Assembly (NCBI GenBank): GCA_016936075.1
Contig: JAFGPS010000055.1
Location: 1 to 62,959 of the forward strand
Length of the DNA stretch: 62,959 bases
From: Sedimentisphaerales bacterium
Lineage (GTDB): Bacteria; Planctomycetota; Phycisphaerae; Sedimentisphaerales; Anaerobacaceae
Direction of reading: 5' to 3'
Part shown: positions 43,066 to 51,499 of the stretch, piece after piece
Position numbering within the stretch: position 1 is the stretch's first letter
Layout of the letters: the number at the start of each line of letters is the position of its first letter
Position numbers and translations under genes: made by a program
Notes under the pieces: model-generated
Seen by the model: the letters and a program-made list of their open reading frames with translations, nothing else
What the model was told of the DNA's origin: nothing
Database searches by the model: none

Positions 43066-43554
43066 TTGTTACGCAAACTTGAACCAATGTCGAGAACCGG
43101 CTATAACAAACTAATGGCGGAATTAAAACAGCTCGAAACTGTAGAGCTTGTCGAAGTTAGAAAAACCGTTGCCGAAGCACGCGAATTAGGCGATTTAAAG
43201 GAAAACGGCGCATATATTTACGGCCGCGAACGCCAGGGACATATAGTAGGGCGAATCGGTGAAATAAAAGGCAAGCTGAACCGTGCGGAAATTATAGATT
43301 GCACAAAAGTAGAAACCGACAAAGCGAATTTCGGCACAGTCGTAACTTTGCAGGATTTAGATAAAAACAAGAAAATTACATATCAATTACTCGGTCCAGA
43401 TGACGCTGATTTCGAGACAGGAAGTATTTCGATTCACTCGCCGATAGGAAGTGAAATTCTCGGATGCAAAGTAGGAGAAAAAATCTCAGTAGAATTACCA
43501 CGCGGCATACGCAACCTGGAAGTACTCGAAATAAATAAGCCCGAAGTCGATTAA
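43066..43554 (+). CDS. greA: Transcription elongation factor GreA
   Basis: GreA rescues backtracked RNA polymerase. The 162-residue product has the coiled-coil domain with the acidic tip R-E-L-G-D-L-K-E-N-G-A-Y and the C-terminal FKBP-like domain with I-H-S-P-I-G-S-E-I-L-G and G-E-K-I-S-V-E-L-P. In most GreA proteins the tip reads G-D-L-(S/K)-E-N-A-E-Y; here G replaces the first A and I adds one hydrophobic residue near it. TTG at 43066 is taken as the start because AGGAG lies 6 bases before it; the next ATG is seven codons in and has no such site. Confidence 0.95.
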   Translation: MLRKLEPMSRTGYNKLMAELKQLETVELVEVRKTVAEARELGDLKENGAYIYGRERQGHIVGRIGEIKGKLNRAEIIDCTKVETDKANFGTVVTLQDLDKNKKITYQLLGPDDADFETGSISIHSPIGSEILGCKVGEKISVELPRGIRNLEVLEINKPEVD

Positions 43555-43587
43555 AAAAAGTATTCTGTAACAAGTAATATAACGACT

Positions 43588-43656
43588 TGTCATGCTGAAC
43601 CTTTGGTGAAGCATCTGGCTTTCTATACGGGAGATTCTTCGCCTCACTCAAAATCA
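43588..43656. repeat. Likely dispersed intergenic repeat
   Basis: The stretch beginning TGTCATGCTGAAC and ending CGCCTCACTCAAAATCA reads on the minus strand as I-L-S-E-A-K-N-L, a false-peptide signature of a repeat found between genes in many bacteria. No second copy was seen in this window, so the call rests on recall of the family. Confidence 0.4.
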
Positions 43657-43809
43657 CAACATTTTATATATCAATTTTGAAGTGTCTTGGAATCAGGCGG
43701 CGTCCATGGCTGGCAATTTTCTTTTGCTTTATCAACCTGTTTTTGCCATCGTTTCCATTCCTTCAATGATAATTTGTTTTCCTTCTTATAAATACTTAGT
43801 TTGAGTAAA

Positions 43810-44442
43810 TTACATTAGAAACTGGTTATATTTCTTTTCATGTGCGATTGTAGTTGTTGGGCCGTGGCCAGGGTAAACTTTTGTTTCTTCGGGAAGAGTT
43901 AGAAGTTTTTCCTTTACGCTTTGAATTAATTGTGATGAATTTCCTCCGGGAAAATCGGTTCTTCCTACTGATTCCGCGAAAAGTGCGTCACCTGAAAAAA
44001 CTACGCCATCTTCGGGCGAATATAAGCTGATTCCGCCGGGTGTATGTCCCGGAGTGTCAATGACCTGCAATTTAACACCGGCCTGCTCGATGAAGTCCCC
44101 TTCTTTAACTAATAAATCGGCGGGTCTGCTTGTAAATGTGTCTCCAGTCAAACAAGCTAAACTGACATTCGGATCCTCAAGTGCTGCCGCATCGAGCTTG
44201 TGCATATAGACTTTCATATCCGGAAATTTTTCCCGCATCGCATTTAAACCTGCAATATGGTCAAAATGGCCGTGAGTAATAACAAGTACAAGCGGCGTAA
44301 ATTGTTTTTCCTCAAAAATACGAACTATATCAGTATCATCCAGACCAGTATCAATCAGCACACAACCCTGTGATTTTTCATCAGAACGCAAACAATAGCA
44401 ATTTGTTTCAAAATCCCCGACTACCAAAGTATCAATTATCAT
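43810..44442 (-). CDS. MBL-fold metallohydrolase (glyoxalase II-like)
   Basis: The 210-residue protein is a metallo-beta-lactamase-fold hydrolase of the YcbL/glyoxalase II type. The metal motif is T-H57-G-H59-F-D61-H62, followed by G-H-T-P-G-G, a G-D-A-L-F aspartate and the final V-Y-P-G-H-G-P-T. It lacks the C-terminal helical domain of true glyoxalase II. It is divergent from the ABC exporter. The substrate is not known. Confidence 0.92.
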   Translation of the reverse strand: MIIDTLVVGDFETNCYCLRSDEKSQGCVLIDTGLDDTDIVRIFEEKQFTPLVLVITHGHFDHIAGLNAMREKFPDMKVYMHKLDAAALEDPNVSLACLTGDTFTSRPADLLVKEGDFIEQAGVKLQVIDTPGHTPGGISLYSPEDGVVFSGDALFAESVGRTDFPGGNSSQLIQSVKEKLLTLPEETKVYPGHGPTTTIAHEKKYNQFLM

Positions 44443-44636
44443 ATTTTCCTTCCATATTCCGATTAAAAAGCGAATTACAACTAAAAAAAATCACAATAGC
44501 AGAAATATACGTAATAGTCAATAATACATCCGAAACTCCAGTGTCTTTAACCCCTGAACCATGTATGATACAGGGTGTGAATCTCACGAGGTTTACACTT
44601 GACCAAAATCAGGAAGTCTGGTACTTTACTGCGCAT

Positions 44637-46766
44637 ATGAAACAGATAAATAGAATATTTAAATACGTGTGGCCCCAATGGCCTGACATTATCCTGGTAG
44701 TAACCAGTGCGTTAGTCATCGCGACTTTCCTCTCCATAAGTTTTGTTTCGATTATTCCATTATTGAAACTTATGATGGGTAACGAAGGTATCCACGGCTG
44801 GGTAGAGAGAAAAATTGTCGCCAATCGATACGGTATGACTTTTTCAACGCCCGATTATACAAATCAGTCTTCAAAATATCTCATTATTAACGGAGTTGAT
44901 AATGACAAGAAGAGCCCTGCTAAAAAAGCTGGCCTTAATGCTGAGGACATGATAATAGATGTTAAAGTAATGCAAGAAGACTCGGATGTTAATGATATAT
45001 CCCGAAATGAAATGCTTCGGATACTCGCAACCGCCACTCCTGATATAAATTTCGAACTTGCTGTAAGAACTTCTGAAGATGTACTCAACGTTAATACATT
45101 AACACTGAATTCCGGTGAAAAACCATGGTTTGCAGATCCCGCTGAAAAAATACTGAGTTATATTCCCAGAGAAATGACTCCGAAAAATAAAACCAGAGCG
45201 GTTGTCGTGTTTATTATCGGAATCGGAATAATCACATTAATTCGCTGTACCGCCAAGTTTATTCAGGAATATGTCTCGCAAAAAATCGTACAGAGAGCTA
45301 TCAATAAACTTCGCGAGGATACTTTTGCTCATGCACTTCATATGCCGTCAAGTTACTTCGCAAAAGAGAGGCCAAGTGATACAGTAAGTAGAATTGTACG
45401 CGATAGTGACCTAATGGGAAGAGCTATAAAGCTAATGCTTGGAAAGGCTTTGAGAGAACCTCTTAACGCATTATTCACTCTTGGATTCGCTTTTTGGATT
45501 GACTGGAAACTTACTTTGATTTTCATGTTCGGTGCCCCGTTCGTGTTTGGTATTGTAGCTGTATTTGGTAAAAAAATGAAAAAATCAACCAGAAAGACTC
45601 TAATGGCCGGCTCACAAATGCTTGCTAAACTGCAGGAAACAATGATTGGCTTAAGAGTCGTTAAAGTTTACAACAGGCACGATTACGAAAATGAAAAATT
45701 CAAAGCTATCAATGATCGTTTTCTAAAACATTCACTGAAAATGTCTAAAATTGACGCAGCTACAACACCCGTCATGGAAGTTCTTGGAATGGCAGCAGGA
45801 GCAGCGGCAATAATTACTGGTGCATACTGGGTTAACTATGGAAGATCGATCAGCCCGGAAGATTTCTTTGGTTTATTGATTTTACTTGGTGTATCCGCCG
45901 AATCTGCACGCAAGACAAGTGATGTTTGGAACAAAATTCAGGAAGCAAACGCAGCCGCTGATAGAGTTTTCGACATAATGGATTCTCCTCTTGAGTATGA
46001 AAAACCTGATGCTATTACTCTGCCTGTACTGAAAAATAAAATTGAATTCAGGGATATATCATTTTCGTATCCGGGCACAACGGCGCAGGCTCTAAAGCAC
46101 GTAAATCTAACTATACAAGCCGGACATAATGTAGCTCTTGTCGGGTCTAACGGTTCAGGCAAGACTACTCTCGCCAACCTGATACCAAGGTTTTACGATC
46201 CTGAATCAGGACATGTTTTAATTGACGGCCAGGACATTCGCGACGTAACATTATTCAGTCTGCGAAACCAGATTGGAATGGTCACTCAAAATGTAGTGAC
46301 ATTCAATGACACTGTTGCTTCCAATATTGCTTACGGAAAGCCTGAAGCAACTCAAGAAGAAATTATCGAAGCGGCCAAACGCTCCTTTGCACATGAATTT
46401 ATTGAGCCTTTACCCAATGGTTACGATACAATCATCGGCGAAGACGGCTCAGGATTGAGCGGCGGACAACTACAGAGAATTATTATTGCAAGAGCTATTC
46501 TGAAAAATCCTGCTATCCTGATTTTCGACGAAGCGACAAGCCAGGTCGATGCTGAAAGTGAAGCGAAAATTCACAAAGCAATTGAGGAAATAATGCAAAA
46601 CAGAACAAGCATTATTATTGCCCACAGGTTCAGTACAGTTATTTCAGCAGATGTTATTGTCGTCATGAACAAAGGGCAAATTGTTGGTTTCGGCCAGCAT
46701 GATGAGCTTATCAAAAAATGCCAGGTGTATAAAAATCTTTATGAAAATCAACTGGTAAAATCCTGA
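44637..46766 (+). CDS. MsbA-like ABC exporter with a periplasmic PDZ-like insert
   Basis: From the ATG at 44637 the product has 709 residues; the frame stays open upstream to 44370 but those 89 codons overlap the divergent hydrolase gene. Residues 1-45 carry the first membrane helix, then about 130 residues form a periplasmic insert with S-P-A-K-K-A-G-L-N-A-E-D-M-I-I-D-V, a PDZ-like motif. The other membrane helices follow from about 185 on (I-V-Q-R-A-I-N-K-L-R-E-D-T-F). The ATPase has Walker A G-S-N-G-S-G-K-T-T-L (about 503), L-S-G-G-Q-L-Q-R and D-E-A-T-S-Q-V-D. It works as a homodimer, with a lipid or glycolipid as the likely cargo. Confidence 0.9.
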   Translation: MKQINRIFKYVWPQWPDIILVVTSALVIATFLSISFVSIIPLLKLMMGNEGIHGWVERKIVANRYGMTFSTPDYTNQSSKYLIINGVDNDKKSPAKKAGLNAEDMIIDVKVMQEDSDVNDISRNEMLRILATATPDINFELAVRTSEDVLNVNTLTLNSGEKPWFADPAEKILSYIPREMTPKNKTRAVVVFIIGIGIITLIRCTAKFIQEYVSQKIVQRAINKLREDTFAHALHMPSSYFAKERPSDTVSRIVRDSDLMGRAIKLMLGKALREPLNALFTLGFAFWIDWKLTLIFMFGAPFVFGIVAVFGKKMKKSTRKTLMAGSQMLAKLQETMIGLRVVKVYNRHDYENEKFKAINDRFLKHSLKMSKIDAATTPVMEVLGMAAGAAAIITGAYWVNYGRSISPEDFFGLLILLGVSAESARKTSDVWNKIQEANAAADRVFDIMDSPLEYEKPDAITLPVLKNKIEFRDISFSYPGTTAQALKHVNLTIQAGHNVALVGSNGSGKTTLANLIPRFYDPESGHVLIDGQDIRDVTLFSLRNQIGMVTQNVVTFNDTVASNIAYGKPEATQEEIIEAAKRSFAHEFIEPLPNGYDTIIGEDGSGLSGGQLQRIIIARAILKNPAILIFDEATSQVDAESEAKIHKAIEEIMQNRTSIIIAHRFSTVISADVIVVMNKGQIVGFGQHDELIKKCQVYKNLYENQLVKS

Positions 46767-46827
46767 TATATTTTAAGTAATAACTTTTTAAAAGTATATT
46801 AACCGATAAATCGACAGGAAAAATATT

Positions 46828-47781
46828 ATGTTTGATCTTGCTCGTGAACAGAAAGCGCATGACCTTTTTAAAAGGTATCCGGGTAATCCAATACTAAAGC
46901 CCGAAAACTGGCCTTATCCTACCAACGCAGTATTTAATCCAGCATCAGCTCAAGTTGGAACAGAGACACTTCTGCTCATTCGAGTCGAAGATATGCGAGG
47001 TTTTTCGCATTTAACTGTTGCGAGAAGTTCTGACGGGCTTACAAACTGGAAAATTGATTCAGAGCCAACACTCAAAGCCGACCAGGAATCACGTGAAGAA
47101 AGATTTGGACTTGAAGATCCACGTATTGTCTGGCTGGAAGAACAGAAGCGATATGCAGTGACTTATACATCTTTCAGCGAAGGCGGCCCGGTAGTTTCAC
47201 TTGCAACAACGAAGAATTTTAAAACTTTTTCGCGTCTCGGTGCTTTGCTTCCTCCAGAAGACAAAGATGCATGTCTTTTCCCGCGTAGATTCAACGGACG
47301 TTTCGCACTGATTCACCGCCCTATCGTTCGTGGAGAGGCACATATGTGGATAAGCTTCTCTCCAGATCTAATTCACTGGGGCAATCACATTCCGTTTATT
47401 ATGACACGTCACGCATACTGGGATTGTCACCGTGTCGGACTGGCATGTCAGCCGATAGAAACTGAAAAAGGCTGGCTTATATTCTATCACGGCGTACGAA
47501 ATACTACAGCCGGAGCTATTTACAGGGTAGGAATGGCACTCCTTGACTTGAATTCGCCATGGAAAGTTTTACGCCGCAGCCAGGAATGGATTCTCGGCCC
47601 ACATGCAGATTACGAACGTATTGGTGATGTAGGCGATGTCGTTTTCCCATCCGGAGCCGTAGTGTATAATGAAACAGATGAAATTTATTTATACTATGGA
47701 GCGGCGGATAGCTCAATCGCAGTAGCAATCGCAAAATTATCCGATTGCATGGACTATATTCTATCATGCCCTGAGAATTAA
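46828..47781 (+). CDS. Glycoside hydrolase family 130 (beta-mannoside phosphorylase-like)
   Basis: The 317-residue protein is a GH130 enzyme, a five-bladed propeller that splits beta-mannosides with phosphate (or water in some groups). The start R-Y-P-G-N-P-I-L, the F-N-P-A-S region, the R-V-E-D-M-R-G turn, F-G-L-E-D-P-R-I and Y-A-V-T-Y-T all fit. The catalytic aspartate is expected in E-D-P-R. It lies 61 bases after the ABC exporter. It has no signal peptide and so is cytoplasmic, as expected for a phosphorylase. Confidence 0.93.
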   Translation: MFDLAREQKAHDLFKRYPGNPILKPENWPYPTNAVFNPASAQVGTETLLLIRVEDMRGFSHLTVARSSDGLTNWKIDSEPTLKADQESREERFGLEDPRIVWLEEQKRYAVTYTSFSEGGPVVSLATTKNFKTFSRLGALLPPEDKDACLFPRRFNGRFALIHRPIVRGEAHMWISFSPDLIHWGNHIPFIMTRHAYWDCHRVGLACQPIETEKGWLIFYHGVRNTTAGAIYRVGMALLDLNSPWKVLRRSQEWILGPHADYERIGDVGDVVFPSGAVVYNETDEIYLYYGAADSSIAVAIAKLSDCMDYILSCPEN

Positions 47782-47843
47782 TCATAAATTAATTACATCA
47801 TAACCAACAAAGAGTTGTCATTAAATATTACAGAACACCACCG

Positions 47844-47877
47844 TGGGTGGCAGCCTCAAACGCAGTTTGGGGATGGC
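47844..47877 (-). repeat. Dispersed repeat copy between GH130 and mnmG
   Basis: The minus-strand reading matches the plus-strand 50648-50681 at 31 of 34 positions, with the shared core CTGCGTTTGAGG. This copy is intergenic. Confidence 0.75.
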
Positions 47878-47924
47878 TCAGTACTCAGGATTGATAAAAC
47901 ATAAAAATCCGATATACTATACAC

Positions 47925-49796
47925 ATGCCAAATATAAATAAAAATATAGAGTTTGATTGTATCGTTATCGGCGGCGGCCACGCAGGAGCTGAAGCTGCGC
48001 ACGCCGCAGCTAAAATCGGTGCAAATACATGTCTTTTAACTATCAGCAAAGATACTATCGCGAAAATGAGCTGCAATCCCGCAATCGGCGGCCTTGCAAA
48101 AGGACAGATTGCACGCGAAGTCGATGCTCTTGGCGGCTTGATGGGACTTGCAACCGATGCAACTGGAATCCAGTTTCGCCTGCTCAACCGCTCGAAAGGC
48201 CCTGCCGTACAGGCACCGCGAGCACAAACTGATAAATACAAATACAAAGACTATATTCGTACAATGCTCGAACAAACGCCAAATTTGACTATCCTCGAAA
48301 CAATGGCGATGGAGATAATTGCAGAAAATAATATCGTTCGAGCAGTCAAATGCAGTAATGGAATAACATATAACGCCCCTACTGTCATCCTTACAGCCGG
48401 TACATTTCTTCGCGGTATGATGCATATCGGAACACATCAATTCCCCGGAGGTCGTCTCGACGAGCCGGCTTCAAACGAACTTTCCGACAGCCTGCGAAAA
48501 ATCGGGCTGGAACTTGGCAGATTAAAAACAGGTACGCCCGCACGACTTGACGGCACAACAATTGATTACGATAAAACAGAAATCCAGAACGGCGATGAAA
48601 ATCCTGTGCCTTTTTCGTTTATGAATGAAAAAATCACACAACCGCAAATTCCATGCTGGATAACTTATACGAACGAACAGATACATAAAATAATACGTGA
48701 CAATCTACATCAGGCACCACTTTATACCGGCCAAATTCAATCGACCGGGCCGCGTTATTGTCCCAGTATAGAAACTAAAATAGTTCGTTTCTCAGATAAG
48801 GACAAGCACCAGGTTTTTCTCGAACCGGAAGATTCCGAACAAACAACAATATATTGCAATGGAATAAGTACGTCACTTCCGAAAGACATACAGGAGCAAA
48901 TATTAAAACTGCTCCCCGGCACAGAAAACGCCCGTATCGTCCATTACGCATATGCAATCGAATATGACTATTGCCCCCCTATCCAGTTAAAATCAAATAT
49001 GGAAACAAAAAAGATTTCCGGCCTTTTTCTTGCGGGCCAGGTTAACGGCACGAGCGGCTATGAAGAAGCCGCGGGACAGGGAATCATGGCAGGTATAAAC
49101 GCTGCGAGAAAATTACAGAATAAAGAACCTCTTATTCTTAGAAGAGACATGGCCTATATTGGAGTGATGATAGATGACCTGCTCACCAAGGGAATAAACG
49201 AGCCGTACCGAATGTTTACGTCGCGGGCAGAGTACAGATTATTACTTAGGTCAGACAACGCCGATAGAAGATTAACAACACTCGGAAAATCAGTCGGCCT
49301 TGTCGATAGTGACAGATGGTCGAGATTCCAAAACAAACTCGAACAGATAGACATCCTCAAGAGATATCTCAAGGGAAATCGCAGGGATGGCGATAGTCTC
49401 TGGGACTTACTTCGTAGGCCGCATAGTGTTCTTGCCGAGAAATTGCAGGACGAGGAAATAGTCAGAGAAATGAATTTGCGAGAAGAGATAATTCAGTCAG
49501 TTATCATTGAAGCAAAATACGAAGGCTATCTCGCCAAACAGGAACGGCTTGCGGCTGGTATGAAAACTTTAGAGAACAGGAACATCCCTGAAGATTTGGA
49601 TTATAATACAATTTCGCATCTGCGTTACGAAGCAAGGGAAAGGCTCACGGAATTCAAGCCCGGCACGCTTGGTCAGGCTTCGAGAATCAGCGGCATAACT
49701 CCAGCGGATATTACTGTCATACAGATTCACCTTAAAAAGCGTGAGGGTTCAAAAACCGAGAAACGAGATTCAAGCGACGAGCGACGAAATGACTGA
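47925..49796 (+). CDS. mnmG: tRNA uridine-5-carboxymethylaminomethyl modification enzyme MnmG
   Basis: MnmG (GidA) with MnmE makes the wobble-uridine modification of several tRNAs. The 623-residue protein has the FAD site [10 protein letters not shown], the [12 protein letters not shown] motif, the [10 protein letters not shown] and G-Y-E-E-A-A-G-Q-G blocks and the conserved C-terminal helical domain ([17 protein letters not shown]). The last 18 residues, beyond this point, are charged ([12 protein letters not shown]) and are encoded by a dispersed repeat, so they are probably a late addition. mnmE is not in the window. Confidence 0.96.
   Translation: MPNINKNIEFDCIVIGGGHAGAEAAHAAAKIGANTCLLTISKDTIAKMSCNPAIGGLAKGQIAREVDALGGLMGLATDATGIQFRLLNRSKGPAVQAPRAQTDKYKYKDYIRTMLEQTPNLTILETMAMEIIAENNIVRAVKCSNGITYNAPTVILTAGTFLRGMMHIGTHQFPGGRLDEPASNELSDSLRKIGLELGRLKTGTPARLDGTTIDYDKTEIQNGDENPVPFSFMNEKITQPQIPCWITYTNEQIHKIIRDNLHQAPLYTGQIQSTGPRYCPSIETKIVRFSDKDKHQVFLEPEDSEQTTIYCNGISTSLPKDIQEQILKLLPGTENARIVHYAYAIEYDYCPPIQLKSNMETKKISGLFLAGQVNGTSGYEEAAGQGIMAGINAARKLQNKEPLILRRDMAYIGVMIDDLLTKGINEPYRMFTSRAEYRLLLRSDNADRRLTTLGKSVGLVDSDRWSRFQNKLEQIDILKRYLKGNRRDGDSLWDLLRRPHSVLAEKLQDEEIVREMNLREEIIQSVIIEAKYEGYLAKQERLAAGMKTLENRNIPEDLDYNTISHLRYEARERLTEFKPGTLGQASRISGITPADITVIQIHLKKREGSKTEKRDSSDERRND
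49771..49787 (+). repeat. Dispersed repeat copy at the mnmG 3' end
   Basis: CAAGCGACGAGCGACGA here equals the minus strand of 27520-27536. It encodes S-S-D-E-R-R, the end of MnmG, and lies right before the radical SAM start codon. Confidence 0.7.
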
Positions 49797-50961
49797 CTTG
49801 CACGAAAATGCTTATAACAAAAATTTAAGCCGCAACGAGCCTAAGTTTAAGTTCTGGAGCAACGCCGGACTTCTTCTGACTTATAAATGTAACTGCTCGT
49901 GCGAGTTCTGCTATTACCATTGCTCTCCCGAAAAAGGCGGTCTCATGCCTGTAGATATGGCACTTGGTGCATGGCAATCGCTGAAAAACCTCGTTGGCGA
50001 AAAAGCGAAAATACACTTAACCGGCGGCGAAGCATTTTTATACTGGGAACATCTCGAACAAATCCTTATCGAAGCCCAAAAACAAAAAATGGGCAAAGTC
50101 GATTTAATAGAAACAAACGGATTCTGGGCAACCAATGACAAAATCGCCCGCGAACGCATAACCAGACTCGATGAACTTGGAATAAATAAATTCAAAGTCA
50201 GCGTGGACCTTTTCCATCAGGAATACGTTGATATAGAGATTGTACGAAGACTGGCCGCTATCGCATTAGAAATCCTCGGCCCCGAACGTGTACAAATTCG
50301 ATGGGAAAAATATCTCGATAGTACACTAAACCTGAAAAACATGTCCCCTTCTGCCCGTATGAATGAATACATCCAAACATTGAAAGAGTATCCCTGCCGC
50401 TTCAATGGCAGAGCCGCAGGCAAACTCGCCGAAACACTCGCGACAAAACCAGCGGAATCTTTCGCAAACAGAAATTGCAAACACAGCTTCCTCGGCGCAA
50501 AAGGCGTACACATCGACCCATTCGGAAACGTTTTCAGCGGCACATGCAGCGGAATAATTTTTGGAAATATTAATACCACAAAACAAAATGTGATTATTGA
50601 CAAAGGATGGCAGCCTTCCCTAAGGGAGGGATGGCGAACATGTACAAACCATCCCCAAGCTGCGTTTGAGGATGCCACCCAAAGTAATAGAAAGTCACCT
50701 CGATGGCTTGAGCCACAATCTTCCCTCGATGAAATCTGGAAAAACTTCAAACCCCAAAACAACGAAATAATAAACACCCTCTTCAATTCCGGCCCCTACG
50801 GCCTAATCGAAAAAGCAGAAAAACTCGGCTACAAAAAACTCCCCCTCTACGCCTCTAAATGCCACCTATGCACTCACATCCGCCAGTTCCTTTTCACCAA
50901 AAATATTGAAAAATCCACAATCGGCCCACAGGAATGCTACCTTGACAAGATGTATATATAG
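49789..50961 (+). CDS. Radical SAM protein
   Basis: The 390-residue protein (from the ATG at 49789, which overlaps the mnmG stop; the frame is open back to a GTG at 49741) has the radical SAM cluster motif C-N-C-S-C-E-F-C near residues 28-35 and the typical H-L-T-G-G-E-A-F strand. Further cysteines near the C terminus (C-H-L-C-T-H) could bind another cluster as in SPASM-type enzymes. A stretch of about 35 residues (roughly 275-310, with Q-P-S-L-R-E-G-W-R and H-P-Q-A-A-F-E-D-A) is encoded by a dispersed repeat and is probably an insertion. The substrate is unknown. Confidence 0.85.
   Translation: MTDLHENAYNKNLSRNEPKFKFWSNAGLLLTYKCNCSCEFCYYHCSPEKGGLMPVDMALGAWQSLKNLVGEKAKIHLTGGEAFLYWEHLEQILIEAQKQKMGKVDLIETNGFWATNDKIARERITRLDELGINKFKVSVDLFHQEYVDIEIVRRLAAIALEILGPERVQIRWEKYLDSTLNLKNMSPSARMNEYIQTLKEYPCRFNGRAAGKLAETLATKPAESFANRNCKHSFLGAKGVHIDPFGNVFSGTCSGIIFGNINTTKQNVIIDKGWQPSLREGWRTCTNHPQAAFEDATQSNRKSPRWLEPQSSLDEIWKNFKPQNNEIINTLFNSGPYGLIEKAEKLGYKKLPLYASKCHLCTHIRQFLFTKNIEKSTIGPQECYLDKMYI
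50648..50681 (+). repeat. Dispersed repeat copy inside the radical SAM gene
   Basis: This matches the minus strand of 47844-47877 at 31 of 34 positions. It is preceded in the gene by a palindromic CCTTCCCTAAGGGAGG element (50613-50628) that probably belongs to the same inserted unit. Confidence 0.7.
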
Positions 50962-51030
50962 TTATTTTCCTTAATATAAACAGTGATTTTCATAACAAAT
51001 AAAAAAATATTATTTTTTTTATTTTTGCTA

Positions 51031-51075
51031 TTGACAACTTGTACATTTGTACGATATTATAATTGTACACTTGTA
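51031..51075 (+). promoter_or_regulatory. Promoter with two BlaI-type operators (TACA-N2-TGTA)
   Basis: TTGACA (51031-51036) and TATTAT (51055-51060) are 18 bases apart. TACATTTGTA (51042-51051) lies between them and TACACTTGTA (51066-51075) just after. Both match the TACA-N2-TGTA core known for BlaI/MecI operators. Repressor binding here would block the promoter of the BlaI/M56 pair. Confidence 0.8.
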
Positions 51076-51101
51076 CAAGATGTTTATAAAAGGAGAATAT
51101 T

Positions 51102-51473
51102 ATGGTACGAAAAAAACTACCGAGTTTAAGCCCTTCTGAGACAGAAATTCTAAGATTAATCTGGCAACTCAATCAAGCGACGGTACAGGAAGTATGCGAA
51201 AAGCTGCCCGTGAGCAGAAATATTACCTATGCAACTGTTCAAACTCTGCTTCGCCGGTTGGAAAAGAAAGGTTATATAAAACACAAGACAAAAGGCAAAG
51301 CTCATGTCTTTATCCCAACCGTTCAACAGGAAACGGTAATCAAACGTTCAGTCGGTGATTTTATACAGCGGCTTTTCGGGGGCGATCCTATCCCCCTGAT
51401 GCAATATCTTGCACAGCATGGGAAAATCAATACTGAGGATATTGAAGAACTGAAAAAATTAGTAGATAAATAA
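51102..51473 (+). CDS. BlaI/MecI/CopY family transcriptional repressor
   Basis: This 123-residue BlaI-type repressor has the winged-helix signature L-S-P-S-E-T-E-I-L-R-L-I-W (about 9-21), the recognition region I-T-Y-A-T-V-Q-T-L-L-R-R-L-E-K-K-G-Y-I and the C-terminal dimerisation helices. Two classical operator sequences lie in its promoter. AAAGGAGAA is the ribosome binding site. The M56 gene follows 26 bases downstream, the same spacing as in the first pair. The signal is expected to be a carbohydrate, from the partner's domains. Confidence 0.94.
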   Translation: MVRKKLPSLSPSETEILRLIWQLNQATVQEVCEKLPVSRNITYATVQTLLRRLEKKGYIKHKTKGKAHVFIPTVQQETVIKRSVGDFIQRLFGGDPIPLMQYLAQHGKINTEDIEELKKLVDK

Positions 51474-51499
51474 GAATATTTATTTGTGGAGGTGCAATA

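Noticed and set aside
44370..44636. Upstream extension of the ABC exporter frame
   Set aside because: The 89 extra codons overlap the divergent hydrolase gene and its promoter region and do not resemble an exporter N terminus.
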